Origin: a virus
Strand: one strand, 5' to 3'
Virus record (IMG/VR): IMGVR_UViG_3300015263_000348
Location: 1-47,563 of that record
Length of the DNA: 47,563 nucleotides
Shown here: in pieces, positions 1 to 10,000 of the stretch
Position numbering within the stretch: position 1 is the first letter of the stretch
Layout of the letters: each line of letters starts with the position of its first letter
The notes under the pieces: generated by a model
Told to the model about the DNA's origin: nothing
The model's database searches: none
Seen by the model: only the letters and a program-made list of their open reading frames with translations
Translations under genes and position numbers: made by a program

Positions 1-144
1 ATAACGTGAGCGACGTGGCCGCTATTGGCTACGGCTCCAATACAGCAGAGGACGTCAATGTCGGGGGCGACCAGTCTGTAGGGGAATACTATTTCACTTT
101 GGCGGCCTCTAAGACACTTGAAGTTCAATATCGTGTGGGCACTT
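1..144. repeat. Left copy of 144-bp terminal direct repeat
   Basis: Bases 1-144 match 47420-47563 base for base in the same orientation. The repeat lies inside a fibre reading frame that is cut at both window ends and becomes continuous when the copies are merged. This is the usual mark of a circular or circularly permuted genome whose assembly overlaps itself. A true T7-style terminal repeat is less likely because it would break the fibre gene. Confidence 0.9.
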
Positions 145-230
145 CTTGGGCTACGGATGGCCTAGGTAGAGCTATGAGCTTTGGAAATGTGGAAGTCTAC
201 ACTCAACTAACTATCTGGAAGATTGGGTGA
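1..230 (+). CDS. Tail fibre protein, C-terminal part (begins at 46414)
   Basis: This is the end of the fibre gene that starts at 46414; bases 1-144 duplicate the right window end. The frame continues through codons starting at 3, 6 and so on, to a TGA at 228-230. The tail segment reads as beta-strand-rich sequence (YYFTLAASKTLEVQYRV), typical of a receptor-binding tip. The endolysin GTG start lies four bases after the stop, so fibre and lysis genes are probably cotranscribed. Confidence 0.85.
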   Translation, partial: NVSDVAAIGYGSNTAEDVNVGGDQSVGEYYFTLAASKTLEVQYRVGTSWATDGLGRAMSFGNVEVYTQLTIWKIG

Positions 231-233
231 TCT

Positions 234-1034
234 GTGGACATCAACTATCCTGTCTGTTATGCCGCCGTCAGGCGCTACGAAGGTGGCAATGACGACGATC
301 CCCGTGACCCCGGTGGGCGCACCTCGCGTGGTATCATTCAGCGAGAATGGAATGAATACCGCAAGACCCATCCAGGGCGGCCAGCCGATGTCTGGAAGGC
401 TTCGGAGGAGGACATTGCAGCCATCTACAAAGACGATTATTGGACCAAGCAGAGCTGTGGAACTATTGTCTCCGGCGTAGACGAGAGTGTGTTTGACTAT
501 GGAGTCAACTCTGGAGTTGGCCGCTCTCGAAAAGTTCTACGTCGTTGCCTTCATCTTACTGACAATGCTCCAACTAGCGATGTGCTGAAGCGATTGGGGA
601 TGCTGACTCCTAATGGGGTCTCTATGCTCATCGAGGCTATCAACGACGAGCGTATGGCCTTCTTGAAGCAGCTGAAAACTTGGCAGTTCTATGGCCGTGG
701 GTGGAGCCGCCGCGTCGCAGATGTGCGGCGCCTTTCCCATTCATTAGCCAAGAACGAGGGTGCTATCTCTACCGAGTTGAGTAAGGAGCGCACGCCAAAG
801 GGACAAGTTCCAGACCCGAAGGGTGCCAAGAATGGGACGATTGCGGGCGGCACAGGCACCGGAATAGGGACCGCTACGCAATTCGACCCTACGACTGCTG
901 CTGTCATCATTGTGTTGATTGTGATAGCCGTCGGCGTCACCATCTACCTCATCAACCGTAACCATAAGAAGAAACAGGAAGCCCCACCGAAGGGCTGGAC
1001 TCCTCCCGTTGAACTGAAGGGGACACCAACATGA
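234..1034 (+). CDS. GH108-type endolysin with C-terminal membrane anchor
   Basis: Peptidoglycan hydrolase of 266 residues. The N-terminus carries a YEGG segment (residues 15-18) followed by DPRDPGGRTSRGI, matching the EGG...DPGGxTxxGI signature of glycoside hydrolase family 108 (N-acetylmuramidase). Glu16 is the predicted catalytic acid. Residues of about 75-180 would be the family's helical and peptidoglycan-binding part. There is no N-terminal signal peptide. After a Gly/Thr linker, residues of about 222-242 form a strongly hydrophobic helix followed by a basic tail (RNHKKK). The GTG start is chosen because it lies just after the fibre stop and keeps the GH108 N-terminus intact. The stop overlaps the next ATG. 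A C-terminal anchor is unusual for an endolysin and hints at export or control of the enzyme through the membrane. Confidence 0.85.
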   Translation: MDINYPVCYAAVRRYEGGNDDDPRDPGGRTSRGIIQREWNEYRKTHPGRPADVWKASEEDIAAIYKDDYWTKQSCGTIVSGVDESVFDYGVNSGVGRSRKVLRRCLHLTDNAPTSDVLKRLGMLTPNGVSMLIEAINDERMAFLKQLKTWQFYGRGWSRRVADVRRLSHSLAKNEGAISTELSKERTPKGQVPDPKGAKNGTIAGGTGTGIGTATQFDPTTAAVIIVLIVIAVGVTIYLINRNHKKKQEAPPKGWTPPVELKGTPT

Positions 1035-1360
1035 AAGTTCTTACTACGATGATTTCGTTGGCGTTCTTAGCCGTCATCATTTATGTGGCTTGGAACGTCT
1101 ATTCACAGTATCGAAAGGCTCAGGGCTCGGTGTGGGAGAGGCTGTTGGCTTCTGCCCGTGACTCGGCCACGATGTTGTGGGGAAAGTTCGTGATCGTTGT
1201 GGCGGGGCTTGTAGCCAACCTCGATCCTATAGCGCAGTGGATCGGTGGCCCAAGCGCAGAGCAATTCTTGAACACTTATATCGGTGATCCGAAGATCCTC
1301 GCAGCGGCATTGCTCGGGGTTTCGTTGGTCTCGATGTGGGCTAGGTTGAGGACTCTGTAA
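1031..1360 (+). CDS. Small membrane protein of the lysis cassette
   Basis: 109 residues with an N-terminal hydrophobic helix (about 5-24), a central hydrophobic stretch (about 50-65) and a third at about 90-105. It overlaps the endolysin by ATGA and the next gene by TAATG, so translation is probably coupled. Size, membrane segments and position suggest a holin or antiholin, but I recognise no family. Confidence is high for the gene and low for the role. Confidence 0.65.
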   Translation: MKVLTTMISLAFLAVIIYVAWNVYSQYRKAQGSVWERLLASARDSATMLWGKFVIVVAGLVANLDPIAQWIGGPSAEQFLNTYIGDPKILAAALLGVSLVSMWARLRTL

Positions 1361-1782
1361 TGCTGGCACTCCTAGGTATAATTCCGGGCCTTGGAAACCT
1401 CATTCAATTTATAGTGGGGAAGGTCTACGATTCCAAGGTGAGCATCATTCAGGCCAAGCTTGGAGTAAATCGAGAGGTGGCCGTCAAGATGCTGGAAAGC
1501 GCGGTGGCCGCGGAGCACGAAAACACCGCCAAGCTTCAGATCTATGCAAGCAGCACCCTATTGACGTTGCTGCTTGTGGGCTTCTCTATCCCAATCTTAG
1601 CCTTTGAATGGAAGGTCATTGTTTGGGACATCACTCTTGGCTTGGGGTCGACTGACCCTATCCGCGGCCAAGTCGCTGAATGGGCGAATACTATCATCGC
1701 GTTCTTGTTCGGGTCTGCTACCGTCAATAGCGTAGCAAAGATGTGGTTCAGTAAGGATAGGACTAAGGTCGATGCGACATAG
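1360..1782 (+). CDS. Putative holin, GTA_holin_3TM-like
   Basis: 140 residues. Hydrophobic segments lie at about 1-20, 62-85 and 108-128, separated by an amphipathic stretch with AEHENTAKLQ before the second helix. This layout and the short basic end (WFSKDRTK) resemble the three-helix holin family found in alphaproteobacterial gene transfer agents and phages. Its role would be to permeabilise the inner membrane and time lysis. It follows the endolysin and a second membrane protein with overlapping start/stop codons. The family call comes from pattern only. Confidence 0.6.
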   Translation: MLALLGIIPGLGNLIQFIVGKVYDSKVSIIQAKLGVNREVAVKMLESAVAAEHENTAKLQIYASSTLLTLLLVGFSIPILAFEWKVIVWDITLGLGSTDPIRGQVAEWANTIIAFLFGSATVNSVAKMWFSKDRTKVDAT

Positions 1783-2257
1783 GAGATCGCGTCCAAGCCC
1801 AATGGGCGGCACCGACGAAGTTCGTATTCTGCTCGCGGAATTGAGTGGGCGGGTCGATTCAATCGACGAGGTTCAAGACGCACTTCAAAAGAGTGTGGGC
1901 CTCATCATTGACCGATTGGATCGAATGAATACCTCGTTCAATGAGAAAATCGAGAATCGCTTCCGCCCTCAGTGGCAGACATGGATTGGGATGGCGATGA
2001 TCGTTGGTGGTCTGTTCGGAGCGTTCTGGCAGGCTGGAATCTCGCCTTTAAAAGAAGGCGAGCAAATACATACATCACAAATCGCCGTGCTCGACGAGCG
2101 CGTGCGAGGGCTGGCCCGAGAGATTATGGGCAACTTCGTAAACAACTCTCGCTTTATGGACTATCAAAAATTTGATACCGATCAGCTTCGAGACCTAAAG
2201 ACCGACATTATGCGGCTCGAAAACTACATCTGGGGGCCGAAAAGTGGCGACCATTGA
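1772..2257 (+). CDS. Single-pass membrane protein with coiled coils
   Basis: 161 residues if begun at the ATG at 1772, which overlaps the holin end; an ATG at 1802 (residue 11) is an alternative, and neither has a perfect ribosome site. Residues of about 17-60 are heptad-like (LSGRVDSIDEVQDALQ), one membrane segment lies at about 70-90 (WIGMAMIVGGLFGAFW), and a second helical part follows. Position after the holin suggests lysis, perhaps a spanin-like or holin-modulating protein. I recognise no family and see no lipobox. Confidence 0.55.
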   Translation: MRHRRSRPSPMGGTDEVRILLAELSGRVDSIDEVQDALQKSVGLIIDRLDRMNTSFNEKIENRFRPQWQTWIGMAMIVGGLFGAFWQAGISPLKEGEQIHTSQIAVLDERVRGLAREIMGNFVNNSRFMDYQKFDTDQLRDLKTDIMRLENYIWGPKSGDH

Positions 2258-3824
2258 ATTCGATAATGTGGCTGCTATAGGCGTCGTTCAAGACGAGCCG
2301 CCCTATCAAATTCTGCCAGAGGCTTGGTCTCAAGCCCTCAATGTGCTTCCTGTTGACAATGGAATGATTCGAGCGCGCGGCTGGACTCAAGTCTTTGGCA
2401 CCCCCGGAGTTGCCCCGCATTTTGCATTGCCTATTCTTTCTCCCTCTCAAGCGTTCTGGCTGTATACGTCGCTGACAGCGGCCTATGTCTACGATGGAGC
2501 CACCCACACAAACATTACGCGCACAGTTGGGGGAGCTTATACGGCAGGGGCCACTCGAGACTGGAACGCGGTTCTGTTCGCTGGAGTGCCCATCGTCAAC
2601 AATGGCTCTGATGTGCCGCAGTTTTGGGGCGCGCTCTCCACTCTAACGAAGTTGGCTGATATGACTAATTGGCCTTCGACGTTGAGAGCTAAAATTATTC
2701 GCGCTGTGGGGCCATACTTGGTGGCTCTGAATTGTACAGACTCCGCGGTCGTCTATCAACATCTTGTGCGTTGGTCGCAATCAGTGGAGAATCCAGGGGC
2801 TCTCCCTGCTTCGTGGGACTACGGCGACGAGACTATCGACGCAGGTCAGTATGACCTTCCAGATGTCAACGCGGGTGGCATCGTCGAGGGGTTGAACCTT
2901 GGCTCTAAGTTGATGATCTATAAGGAGCAATCGACGTGGGGGATGCGCTTCATCGGAGGTAGACCCATCTTTGCCTTCGATACCTTTAGTGAGACGGCGG
3001 GTATATTGGCACCTCGTTGTGTGGCTATTACGGGGGATGGCAAGAAGCATATTGTGGCTACGCAAGACGACATCGTTGTACACGACGGAACTACAGGTAT
3101 AGTCTCGGCTGTCAACGGCAAGATGCGGAAGGCTGTATTTGGAAATCTGGATCAGACAAATTATGTCAATAGCTTCATGTACACGGACGCAGAGAATGAT
3201 ACCATTTATTTTGTATATCCTGAGAATGGGCAAACAAATCCTTCGCGGGCGCTCGCAATAAACTACAGAACAGGGGCCTTGACGGAGCACGACGGTATCA
3301 CCTACCGCAATGCGGCAGCGGGGCGAGTTGAGGCCAGTTCAGGAGCTACTTGGACTACCATTACGGGGACTTGGAGTGGCACTACGGCTCTATGGTCACA
3401 GCAAGCGAGACGACGAGTTGTGCTATGCTGCACCGATAGTACGAAATTCTGTGAGCTACACTCCGGCACTACCCGCGACGGCAGCGCATATACAGCCATT
3501 CTTCAGCGTGAAGGGTTGGCGATGGCTGGCAAGAAGCGAACGGGCGAACCAGTTGTGGATCACGAAATCATAAAGTACATTGATAGAGTTTGGCCTAAGA
3601 TCCAAGTCTCAACTGGCTACGTCAAAGTACGAGTTGGCTATCAGATGCACGTGGATGGGCCTGTGACGTGGGGGCCTTATACCAACTTTGATCCTGCCAC
3701 ACAAGTTACCGTGGATGCCTCTATGAGCGGCAGGGCGGTAGCTATAGAGTTCTCGACTACTGGCGACCTAGACTGGCGTCTTGATGGATGGAAGTTGGCA
3801 GTGAAAGCCGACGCACAATTCTGA
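2244..3824 (+). CDS. Beta-rich virion protein, possible head-closure/DNA stabilisation protein
   Basis: 526 residues, started at GTG 2244, which overlaps the previous gene by 14 bases. The protein is rich in beta strands with spaced aromatic and Asp/Gly turns (WNAVLFAGVPIVNNG, WSQSVENPGALP, HIVATQDDIVVHDG), a beta-propeller-like pattern also seen in P22 gp10-type packaged-DNA stabilisation proteins and related head-closure components. It lies between the lysis cassette and the internal virion genes, as expected for a late structural gene. The gp10 relation is a recognition by style, not by diagnostic residues; a tail hub protein is the alternative. Confidence 0.6.
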   Translation: MATIEFDNVAAIGVVQDEPPYQILPEAWSQALNVLPVDNGMIRARGWTQVFGTPGVAPHFALPILSPSQAFWLYTSLTAAYVYDGATHTNITRTVGGAYTAGATRDWNAVLFAGVPIVNNGSDVPQFWGALSTLTKLADMTNWPSTLRAKIIRAVGPYLVALNCTDSAVVYQHLVRWSQSVENPGALPASWDYGDETIDAGQYDLPDVNAGGIVEGLNLGSKLMIYKEQSTWGMRFIGGRPIFAFDTFSETAGILAPRCVAITGDGKKHIVATQDDIVVHDGTTGIVSAVNGKMRKAVFGNLDQTNYVNSFMYTDAENDTIYFVYPENGQTNPSRALAINYRTGALTEHDGITYRNAAAGRVEASSGATWTTITGTWSGTTALWSQQARRRVVLCCTDSTKFCELHSGTTRDGSAYTAILQREGLAMAGKKRTGEPVVDHEIIKYIDRVWPKIQVSTGYVKVRVGYQMHVDGPVTWGPYTNFDPATQVTVDASMSGRAVAIEFSTTGDLDWRLDGWKLAVKADAQF

Positions 3825-4399
3825 TGTATATAAAGAAACCATTCAACGGCCAAACTACTCCTGAGGCTCTGCTCGAATATATCGAGCGAGAACTGGAGAC
3901 TATTTCGAGGGAGTCAGGAGAAACTCAGGCGCTTGATCTACGCCCGGTTCACGCCCTACCGATCCGGCCCCGCGAAGGGATGATAATATATGCCGACGGT
4001 GTGGATCTCGATCCGGGCATTGGAGCTGGAGCGTATGTCTACAGTAGCGGCTTTTGGGTGCCTCTTAATGTGGGTGTTCTGGCACAGAACATTCAGAGTG
4101 CAGCCTATACGCTCGTTGCTTCGGACATCGGCAAGCAAATCCTTCACCCTTCGGCTGACACCACTGCACGAACTTTCACTATTCCTGCCAATTCCAGTGT
4201 GCCCTTTCCCATTGGAACTCATATCGAATTCGTCAACCAGAACTTGGCAGGAACTCTAACTATAGCTATTACTACGGACACTATGCGGCTGGCCGGAGCG
4301 GGAACTACAGGTTCTCGTACTCTGGCCGCAAATGGCATCGCCATAGCGGTGAAGTTGACAGCTACAGAATGGCTTATCCACGGGACAGGGTTGACCTAA
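3824..4399 (+). CDS. Virion protein sharing a C-terminal module with the long fibre
   Basis: 191 residues. The ATG at 3824 overlaps the previous stop (TGATG); a longer frame from 3788 is less likely. Residues 1-88 are unique. Residues of about 89-191 are nearly the same as the last 103 residues of the 1,915-residue fibre at 30898-36645: both run from QSAAYTL through [35 protein letters not shown] to a final SGTGLT or HGTGLT. The module is probably a beta-sandwich or tip domain used for assembly or receptor contact. It indicates duplication within the phage, so this may be an accessory fibre or tip protein. Confidence 0.75.
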   Translation: MYIKKPFNGQTTPEALLEYIERELETISRESGETQALDLRPVHALPIRPREGMIIYADGVDLDPGIGAGAYVYSSGFWVPLNVGVLAQNIQSAAYTLVASDIGKQILHPSADTTARTFTIPANSSVPFPIGTHIEFVNQNLAGTLTIAITTDTMRLAGAGTTGSRTLAANGIAIAVKLTATEWLIHGTGLT

Positions 4400-4881
4400 T
4401 GACCGAAGTCATCTTAGTTCCAACTTCTAGAGATATTAAAACGGGCGCTGTGATGCAGTTCATCACGGGCGACTCTGCTGTGGCAAATTGGGACAAGATT
4501 GAAAAGCTTCTAGAGCAGGTTCCTGAGACGTGGATGGCTGAGTACTCGAAAGAGGACATCTACAAAGGGCTATGCAGTGGATATGTCCATGCGTGGCAGA
4601 TTGGAACTCCCGAAGGTATCAGAGTAGTGATATTCAGCCAGTTTGTGCAATTTCCTAAGGTCAAGTATCTCGAAGTATTTTGGGCCGCCGGAACCAATTT
4701 CTTAGAGTCGTGCGCGGACTTGGTAGATTCTACTCTGGAGAATTTTGCAGCTCGGATGGGGGCAGACCAGATCCGAGTGGTGGGTCGCAATGGTTGGTAC
4801 CGCAAGCTCCGCACGAGAGGCTACGAACAGGTTGGAGTGGTAATGGCCAAATCCGTCAAGACTACGGGACATCTATCATGA
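4399..4881 (+). CDS. GNAT-fold-like virion assembly protein
   Basis: 160 residues, started at ATG 4399 within TAATG. The order of a central IRVVIFSQFVQF strand, a YLEVFWAAG strand, a helix with LVDSTLENFAARMGADQIRV and a final NGWYRKLRTRGYE resembles the acetyltransferase-like proteins encoded beside internal virion genes in many podoviruses (T7 gp13 is one member with a GNAT-like fold). A clear acetyl-CoA pyrophosphate loop (Q/RxxGxG/A) is not visible, so a structural rather than enzymatic role is likely. It overlaps the next gene by ATGA. Confidence 0.6.
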   Translation: MTEVILVPTSRDIKTGAVMQFITGDSAVANWDKIEKLLEQVPETWMAEYSKEDIYKGLCSGYVHAWQIGTPEGIRVVIFSQFVQFPKVKYLEVFWAAGTNFLESCADLVDSTLENFAARMGADQIRVVGRNGWYRKLRTRGYEQVGVVMAKSVKTTGHLS

Positions 4882-5735
4882 GCACGAAACAGTCTACCCC
4901 GACGCAGACCACTACTGTTAAGCTCTCGCCTGAGCAACAACAGATTCTCGGTTATGCGATGCCGCTTATTGAGAACTATGCGGCCTCAACCCCTCAGCAG
5001 TGGCCTGGAAGCACTGTAGCCCCCACTACAGACGCCCAAGCACAAGGTCAGCAAATGATCTTGAATGCCGCAGCGGGGCCAGCTACAGACCTTGCCAATG
5101 CGGGGGCCTCAGCCAACAATTTCTTGCTCGGGGACATCTGGAACCCAAGTACAAATCCCTATCTTCAACAGGCCATCGACGCTGCGATACGGCCCATTAC
5201 AGAGAACTACCAGCAGGTTGTGAAGCCTGGCAATCGCGACACCTTCGTTAATGCGGGTCAAGTCTTTGGCGGCTCGCAGAGGGCGAAAACTGACGCTTGG
5301 GACGCTAACAACTATTTGCGAAATGTCGGGGACACTGCCTCGAAGTTGGTGCAAGACCAATACGCGAATAACTTGAACGCAATGGTCAAGGCCCTCGGCC
5401 TCGTTCCTCAAACGCAAGCTACACAGTACTCGCCAGGCGTCGCCACCGCAGGCGTCGGTGAAGTACAACAGGCGCAGAATCAAGCGGAACTGAATTCTGC
5501 AATCAACCAGTTCTATTATCCGCAGTACCAAGATCTCTTGCAAGCGCAAGACCTCGTTGGGCTGCTTGGTGCGGTTCCCGGCGGCAGCGCGCAGACAGTC
5601 GGAAGCACTCCGACATCAAGCCCGTGGGCGAGGGGACTTGGAGGGGCCGCCACGGGAGCCTCTATTGGAAGCGTTTTCGGGCCGGTCGGCTCCATTGCCG
5701 GGGCGGGCCTCGGTGGGCTGTTGTCCTTTCTATAG
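4878..5735 (+). CDS. Internal virion protein, Gln/Ala-rich with glycine zipper
   Basis: 285 residues from the ATG at 4878, which overlaps the previous stop; a longer frame from 4680 runs through the upstream gene and is rejected. The protein is rich in Gln, Asn and Ala and mostly helical. It ends in a hydrophobic glycine-rich stretch (GGAATGASIGSVFGPVGSIA), the kind of sequence found in ejected proteins that enter the host envelope. Its place just before two more Gln/Pro-rich proteins and the giant protein suggests a DNA-ejection set. No named family is recognised. Confidence 0.65.
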   Translation: MSTKQSTPTQTTTVKLSPEQQQILGYAMPLIENYAASTPQQWPGSTVAPTTDAQAQGQQMILNAAAGPATDLANAGASANNFLLGDIWNPSTNPYLQQAIDAAIRPITENYQQVVKPGNRDTFVNAGQVFGGSQRAKTDAWDANNYLRNVGDTASKLVQDQYANNLNAMVKALGLVPQTQATQYSPGVATAGVGEVQQAQNQAELNSAINQFYYPQYQDLLQAQDLVGLLGAVPGGSAQTVGSTPTSSPWARGLGGAATGASIGSVFGPVGSIAGAGLGGLLSFL

Positions 5736-5744
5736 GAGAGAGCT

Positions 5745-6350
5745 ATGGACTTCTTATCGCAGATTGCCCCGTGGCTCAGCCAAGGGCTTGGAATGACTAA
5801 CCCCTTCAACTTTGATATGCAAGGGAAGATGCCAAATATGCTGACGGGCTTCCAGTCGCCGCCAGATCAGTCTGGAAACTTTCCACCGGCGGCTTCAATG
5901 CCCGATTTAACGCAAGGCCCCACAGCTATGGGCCAAGGTGGAGGGCTCGGGCCGGGATTGCTTGCGAAGTTGTTTGCAAGCTACGGGGTATCCCCGCCCG
6001 AGTTCCTACAACGCTTTGGAGCGGGCGCCCCACCAACTCCGAGCTTGGGCGAATCCCTCTCCAACGTACAGCAGGGAGAAGGGCAAATTCCTCCAGCAGC
6101 GGCTCCCACAGGGTACAATCAGCAGGCAACTCTTGGCCAGCGGTTGCAGGACACTCTGCGGGGGGTGAAGGCTCCCACGCCTGCAACGCCGCAGATGGCG
6201 AACCACCCCGCACTTCCAAACACTGGACGCGGCACCATCCAGCCGTCGCATCTTCTGGCTTACCTTCAGGCTATGAGGGGTATGCAGCCAGGAGGGATCA
6301 ATCGTCCAATTCCCTCTTTAGGACAGGCTATCGGCTACCGGGGAGCTTAG
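5745..6350 (+). CDS. Pro/Gln/Gly-rich structural protein
   Basis: 201 residues with a strong ribosome site (aggagagagct) before ATG 5745. Low-complexity sequence rich in Pro, Gln, Gly and Met, with an amphipathic start (MDFLSQIAPWLSQGLG). No domain is recognised. Its position inside the internal virion protein cluster is the only functional clue. Confidence 0.6.
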   Translation: MDFLSQIAPWLSQGLGMTNPFNFDMQGKMPNMLTGFQSPPDQSGNFPPAASMPDLTQGPTAMGQGGGLGPGLLAKLFASYGVSPPEFLQRFGAGAPPTPSLGESLSNVQQGEGQIPPAAAPTGYNQQATLGQRLQDTLRGVKAPTPATPQMANHPALPNTGRGTIQPSHLLAYLQAMRGMQPGGINRPIPSLGQAIGYRGA

Positions 6351-6353
6351 ACT

Positions 6354-7082
6354 ATGACTGACATCGCTGATCCGTGGAATCCGCAGCCACAGCAGCAAGC
6401 GGCTCCACAAGCGCTGCCCCCTCAACCACAACAGGGAGGGGGGCTGTTCGACCAATGGAACATGGCCCTCCAAGACCCAAAGGTGCGGTCAGCTTTGACG
6501 CAATTTGGGGTCTCGCTGTTGTCTGGAGCGCAGTGGGGTGATACCTTCGGATCACAAGTAGGTCGAGCCATTGGCGACGTGGGTGGAATGTATGGTCGGC
6601 AGACTGCGGAGGATATTGCCACCTCCGAAGCCACATCTAAGCAGGATCTCCGTAAGTCGCAAGCCGACGCAGCCGCAGAGCGCGCCCTTTACGCAGGACA
6701 GAACGCAGACCTGCGTAGAGAAGGCTTAGACATTGCTCGGCAAAAGATGGATCTGCAACAAACCCTTCGCAACATGATGCGCCACAACGAGGCGCAGAAG
6801 CGGCACGAAGCCTACGTGCAGCAATACAATAACGATAAACTACTGAATCCAAAGCTGCGAAATACGGAGCCACTTAGATTCGACCAATGGGCTGCACAAA
6901 ATGGCTATGGTGACGTAGCTTATGGTCCGAACATTGCAGGATTTGGCCCCCAAACCAATAAAGAGTTGATGTGGGCTATGGATGCTATTCGTGGCGATCC
7001 GGCTAATGGTCGCCCCCCTAAAGACATCAACGCAGTGCGGAAGATGTATGAGCGGAACACTGGAACACCGGCACCCTTCTGA
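6354..7082 (+). CDS. Putative internal virion protein with coiled-coil middle
   Basis: 242 residues. The N-terminal 30 residues are Pro/Gln-rich. Residues of about 85-160 form a charged helix (TSKQDLRKSQADAAAERALY, then QKMDLQQTLRNMMRHNEAQK) with clear coiled-coil character, and the C-terminal part is compact. The stop overlaps the ATG of the giant protein (TGATG), so the two are probably made in step. The setting suggests a virion component released with the genome. No family is recognised. Confidence 0.6.
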   Translation: MTDIADPWNPQPQQQAAPQALPPQPQQGGGLFDQWNMALQDPKVRSALTQFGVSLLSGAQWGDTFGSQVGRAIGDVGGMYGRQTAEDIATSEATSKQDLRKSQADAAAERALYAGQNADLRREGLDIARQKMDLQQTLRNMMRHNEAQKRHEAYVQQYNNDKLLNPKLRNTEPLRFDQWAAQNGYGDVAYGPNIAGFGPQTNKELMWAMDAIRGDPANGRPPKDINAVRKMYERNTGTPAPF

Positions 7083-10000
7083 TGGACAATCCTTATCTGT
7101 CACTTCCTGATGCCGCGCCGCAGGGGCAGAATCCTCAAGCGGCTCCTCAGACCACACCCTCAAACGTACCCCTGACACAGCAGGGTGGGGGTGGAAACCC
7201 CTATTCAACACTTCCTGATGCAACAGTGAACAAGGAGTGGGGCGGGTATCCAGCTCTGAAAGGAGGTGATCCCGCTTCAGCCTCGCCATCCGATCCTCGT
7301 GATGCGGCTGGACCCGGCTACGGCCAAGTCGTGCAAGGCTTGATCTCCTCGACTATTGGTATGAATTCGGCTACTTCGGGGGCCTTTGCGGAGGCCACGG
7401 GTGTCGTGATGGGACATCCTGAGTTGGAGGCTTTTGGGGCGCAACTCGCCCAGTCTGGCGAGAATTGGCAGAAGGATTATCCGGCTCTAGTTCCCACTTA
7501 TAGGGATATTCGCACTGACTCGGTTGGGAACTTTATTCAAGACTTTGCAAATTGGGGCAAGTTCTCGATGGGCCAAGCCGTCGGCAGTATGCTACTGCCT
7601 ATACTCGGAGGTATGGCTGGCGCTGGTGTCGGCACAGCCATTGGGGGCGGCGCAACCGCTCCAGTAGGAGGAGTTGGGGCTGTTGCTGGAGCGCCCATCG
7701 GAGCCGTTGTCGGGTTCGGGGCGGGCTTTGCAGCTCCAGCCTACATCAACAACGTCGGTGACGTATATCTCAGCATCAAGAGTGATCCTGATATTCAGGC
7801 TTTGATTGCACAAGGCAAGCTCTCTAAGGAGAAGGCTGCCAAGGTTGCCTACATTGTAGGGCTGCCTATCACGGCTCTGGACTCTGTAGGGGCTGAGAAG
7901 GTTTTAGGTATCGGCAAGGCCCGCGATATGAAGCGGTCCATTATTCGTCGAATTATTAAGGGTATGGTGACGGGCACCCTTTGGGAGGGCACCACCGAAG
8001 GTATTCAGGACATTATGTCCCAAGTCGCTCAGTCTTACCTCGGCAGCAACCCCACTATGAAGGCCCGCGTCGAATCCGTCTTGGATAATGCCTTCGGCGG
8101 CGCGTGGGGTGGCCTTGCTTCGGGCGGGGTCAGTCATATCCCCCGAGGCAAGACTCCCGGACCCAATACTGGACCCACTCTTACAGATCAGGAGGCGAAT
8201 AATGCGTATAAAGGATTGGTTGGTGAAAGAGGTCCAGGCCCTACAGCGGAGCAGGTGGTTGCCGAGCAGCAGCAAGCCCGTCAGCAGCAACAACCTCCTC
8301 CCGGTGGTCCTCCCGGAGCCGCGCCAATTGTCACTACCCCTGAATCTACCACTACAGAGGCGACTGGAGGCCCTGCAAATCTTGGCACTGGACAAGTCTA
8401 CAATGAAGCCAATCCACCTCCTCAAGGGGAAGTCGTTCCCGGCCAAGCACCCGTCGAGCCAGCGCCACAAGCCACTCCAGGGCCAGAGTTTGGGGGCCTA
8501 GAGGCGTACGCTGGCTTTCCAGTCAATATGGATATTGGCTTCGGATATTCAATCAGGTCGGGAGATTTCCAGGGCAAGAAGTTTGCGTTGGTGGACGACC
8601 AAGGTCAAGTGCTGGCCGCGTCAAGTGATATTCACGACGTCTATGCAAGGGCGATGCACTTCCTTGATATAGGGGATGAAGCCCTTCAAGGGCCTCCGCC
8701 AGGGCACACCTATTATAGTGAGACTACAGACAAGACCTATACTCCGCAGCAGGCGGAGGATCTTGCGCGAAAATTCCTGAAGGACCGCAACTTTCCCGCT
8801 GAAGGGGCCGGGCCGGAGATAATCAATCAGGCTATTCAGAAGGGGATGCATCTGCGCTCCGGAATTAAACCGGCTGCGCCGACTGGACGGGCTCTAGTTC
8901 CAGTTTCGGCTCCTGGACCTTATACACTATCGTCCAGAGTGGTTGACTTCGTTGATAAGCAACGAAGGCAACAAGGTCTCCTTTCCAAGCCGTCGAGTCA
9001 AGACCTCTTTCCCTCCAAGCAAGAAGTAGCTCCTCAAGAGGAAGTTGCTAGAATACGAGTGGATGTGGGCCGCACGACCCGAATACTAGGACCTAAGCTC
9101 TATGGGGAGCCTTCACAGCTGCCCCGAGTAGCCGTTAAGGAGCTATTGCAGAATTCCTTTGACGCTATCAAGGCTCTACTGGAGAAGGGAACTCTGGAGC
9201 AGGGACATATTGATTTCTCTGTTGACGAGGATAAGCGTGTCCTTCGGGTCTATGACAACGGAACCGGCATGACTAAGGATACGCTTTTGAAGAAGTTTTT
9301 GACCATTGCCGGGTCACATAAGGAGACAACTCGTCCTTCTGGCAATCTTGGAATTGCCAAGATGCTCGTTCTCTTTGAAAATAAGGGGCTTCGTGTTCTG
9401 TCCCTGCGGGATGGGATACTTTCTCGCCTCTATACTACAGGGGAAGAATTACTTGCGGCGGCTGAGGAAGATAGTACAGCTGTTCCTCCTAAGGTGCAAT
9501 ACTCTCCCCCGACAGCCGCCGAATCTGCGATGTTTCCAGAGGGGCATGGAACCATAATCGAGATAACTGTACCGAAGAACTACCAATCCTCCTCCAGCCG
9601 CGATCTTCAAGATATCTGGCTGCCAACTTGGGACCAATCTTTTGAGGTACTGAAGTATAGTCCTCTATTTGATAACATTCAGGTGACGTGGAATGGAGAA
9701 ACTATTCGAAATATAGGCTCCACGTTCAATCTTCGTGATTATACGACCTATACCAATGTGGACTTTCCTTGGGGCACCGTCAGAATGTATGTGTCTAGGG
9801 GAGAAGTTCCTTTCAACTCGTGGGGAGATAACGTCCACGTCTTATCAAATGGCATCTGGCAATTCAACCAGAGCATCAAAGTTGTAGAGGATGGTGTTAA
9901 GAAGCACGTTCCTTATCGGTTCTACGTTGATGTGTCTCCAAGTGTGGCGGCTGACCATGTCGGTTATCCGTTTGACTTGAATCGTCAACGATTCTCCCCT

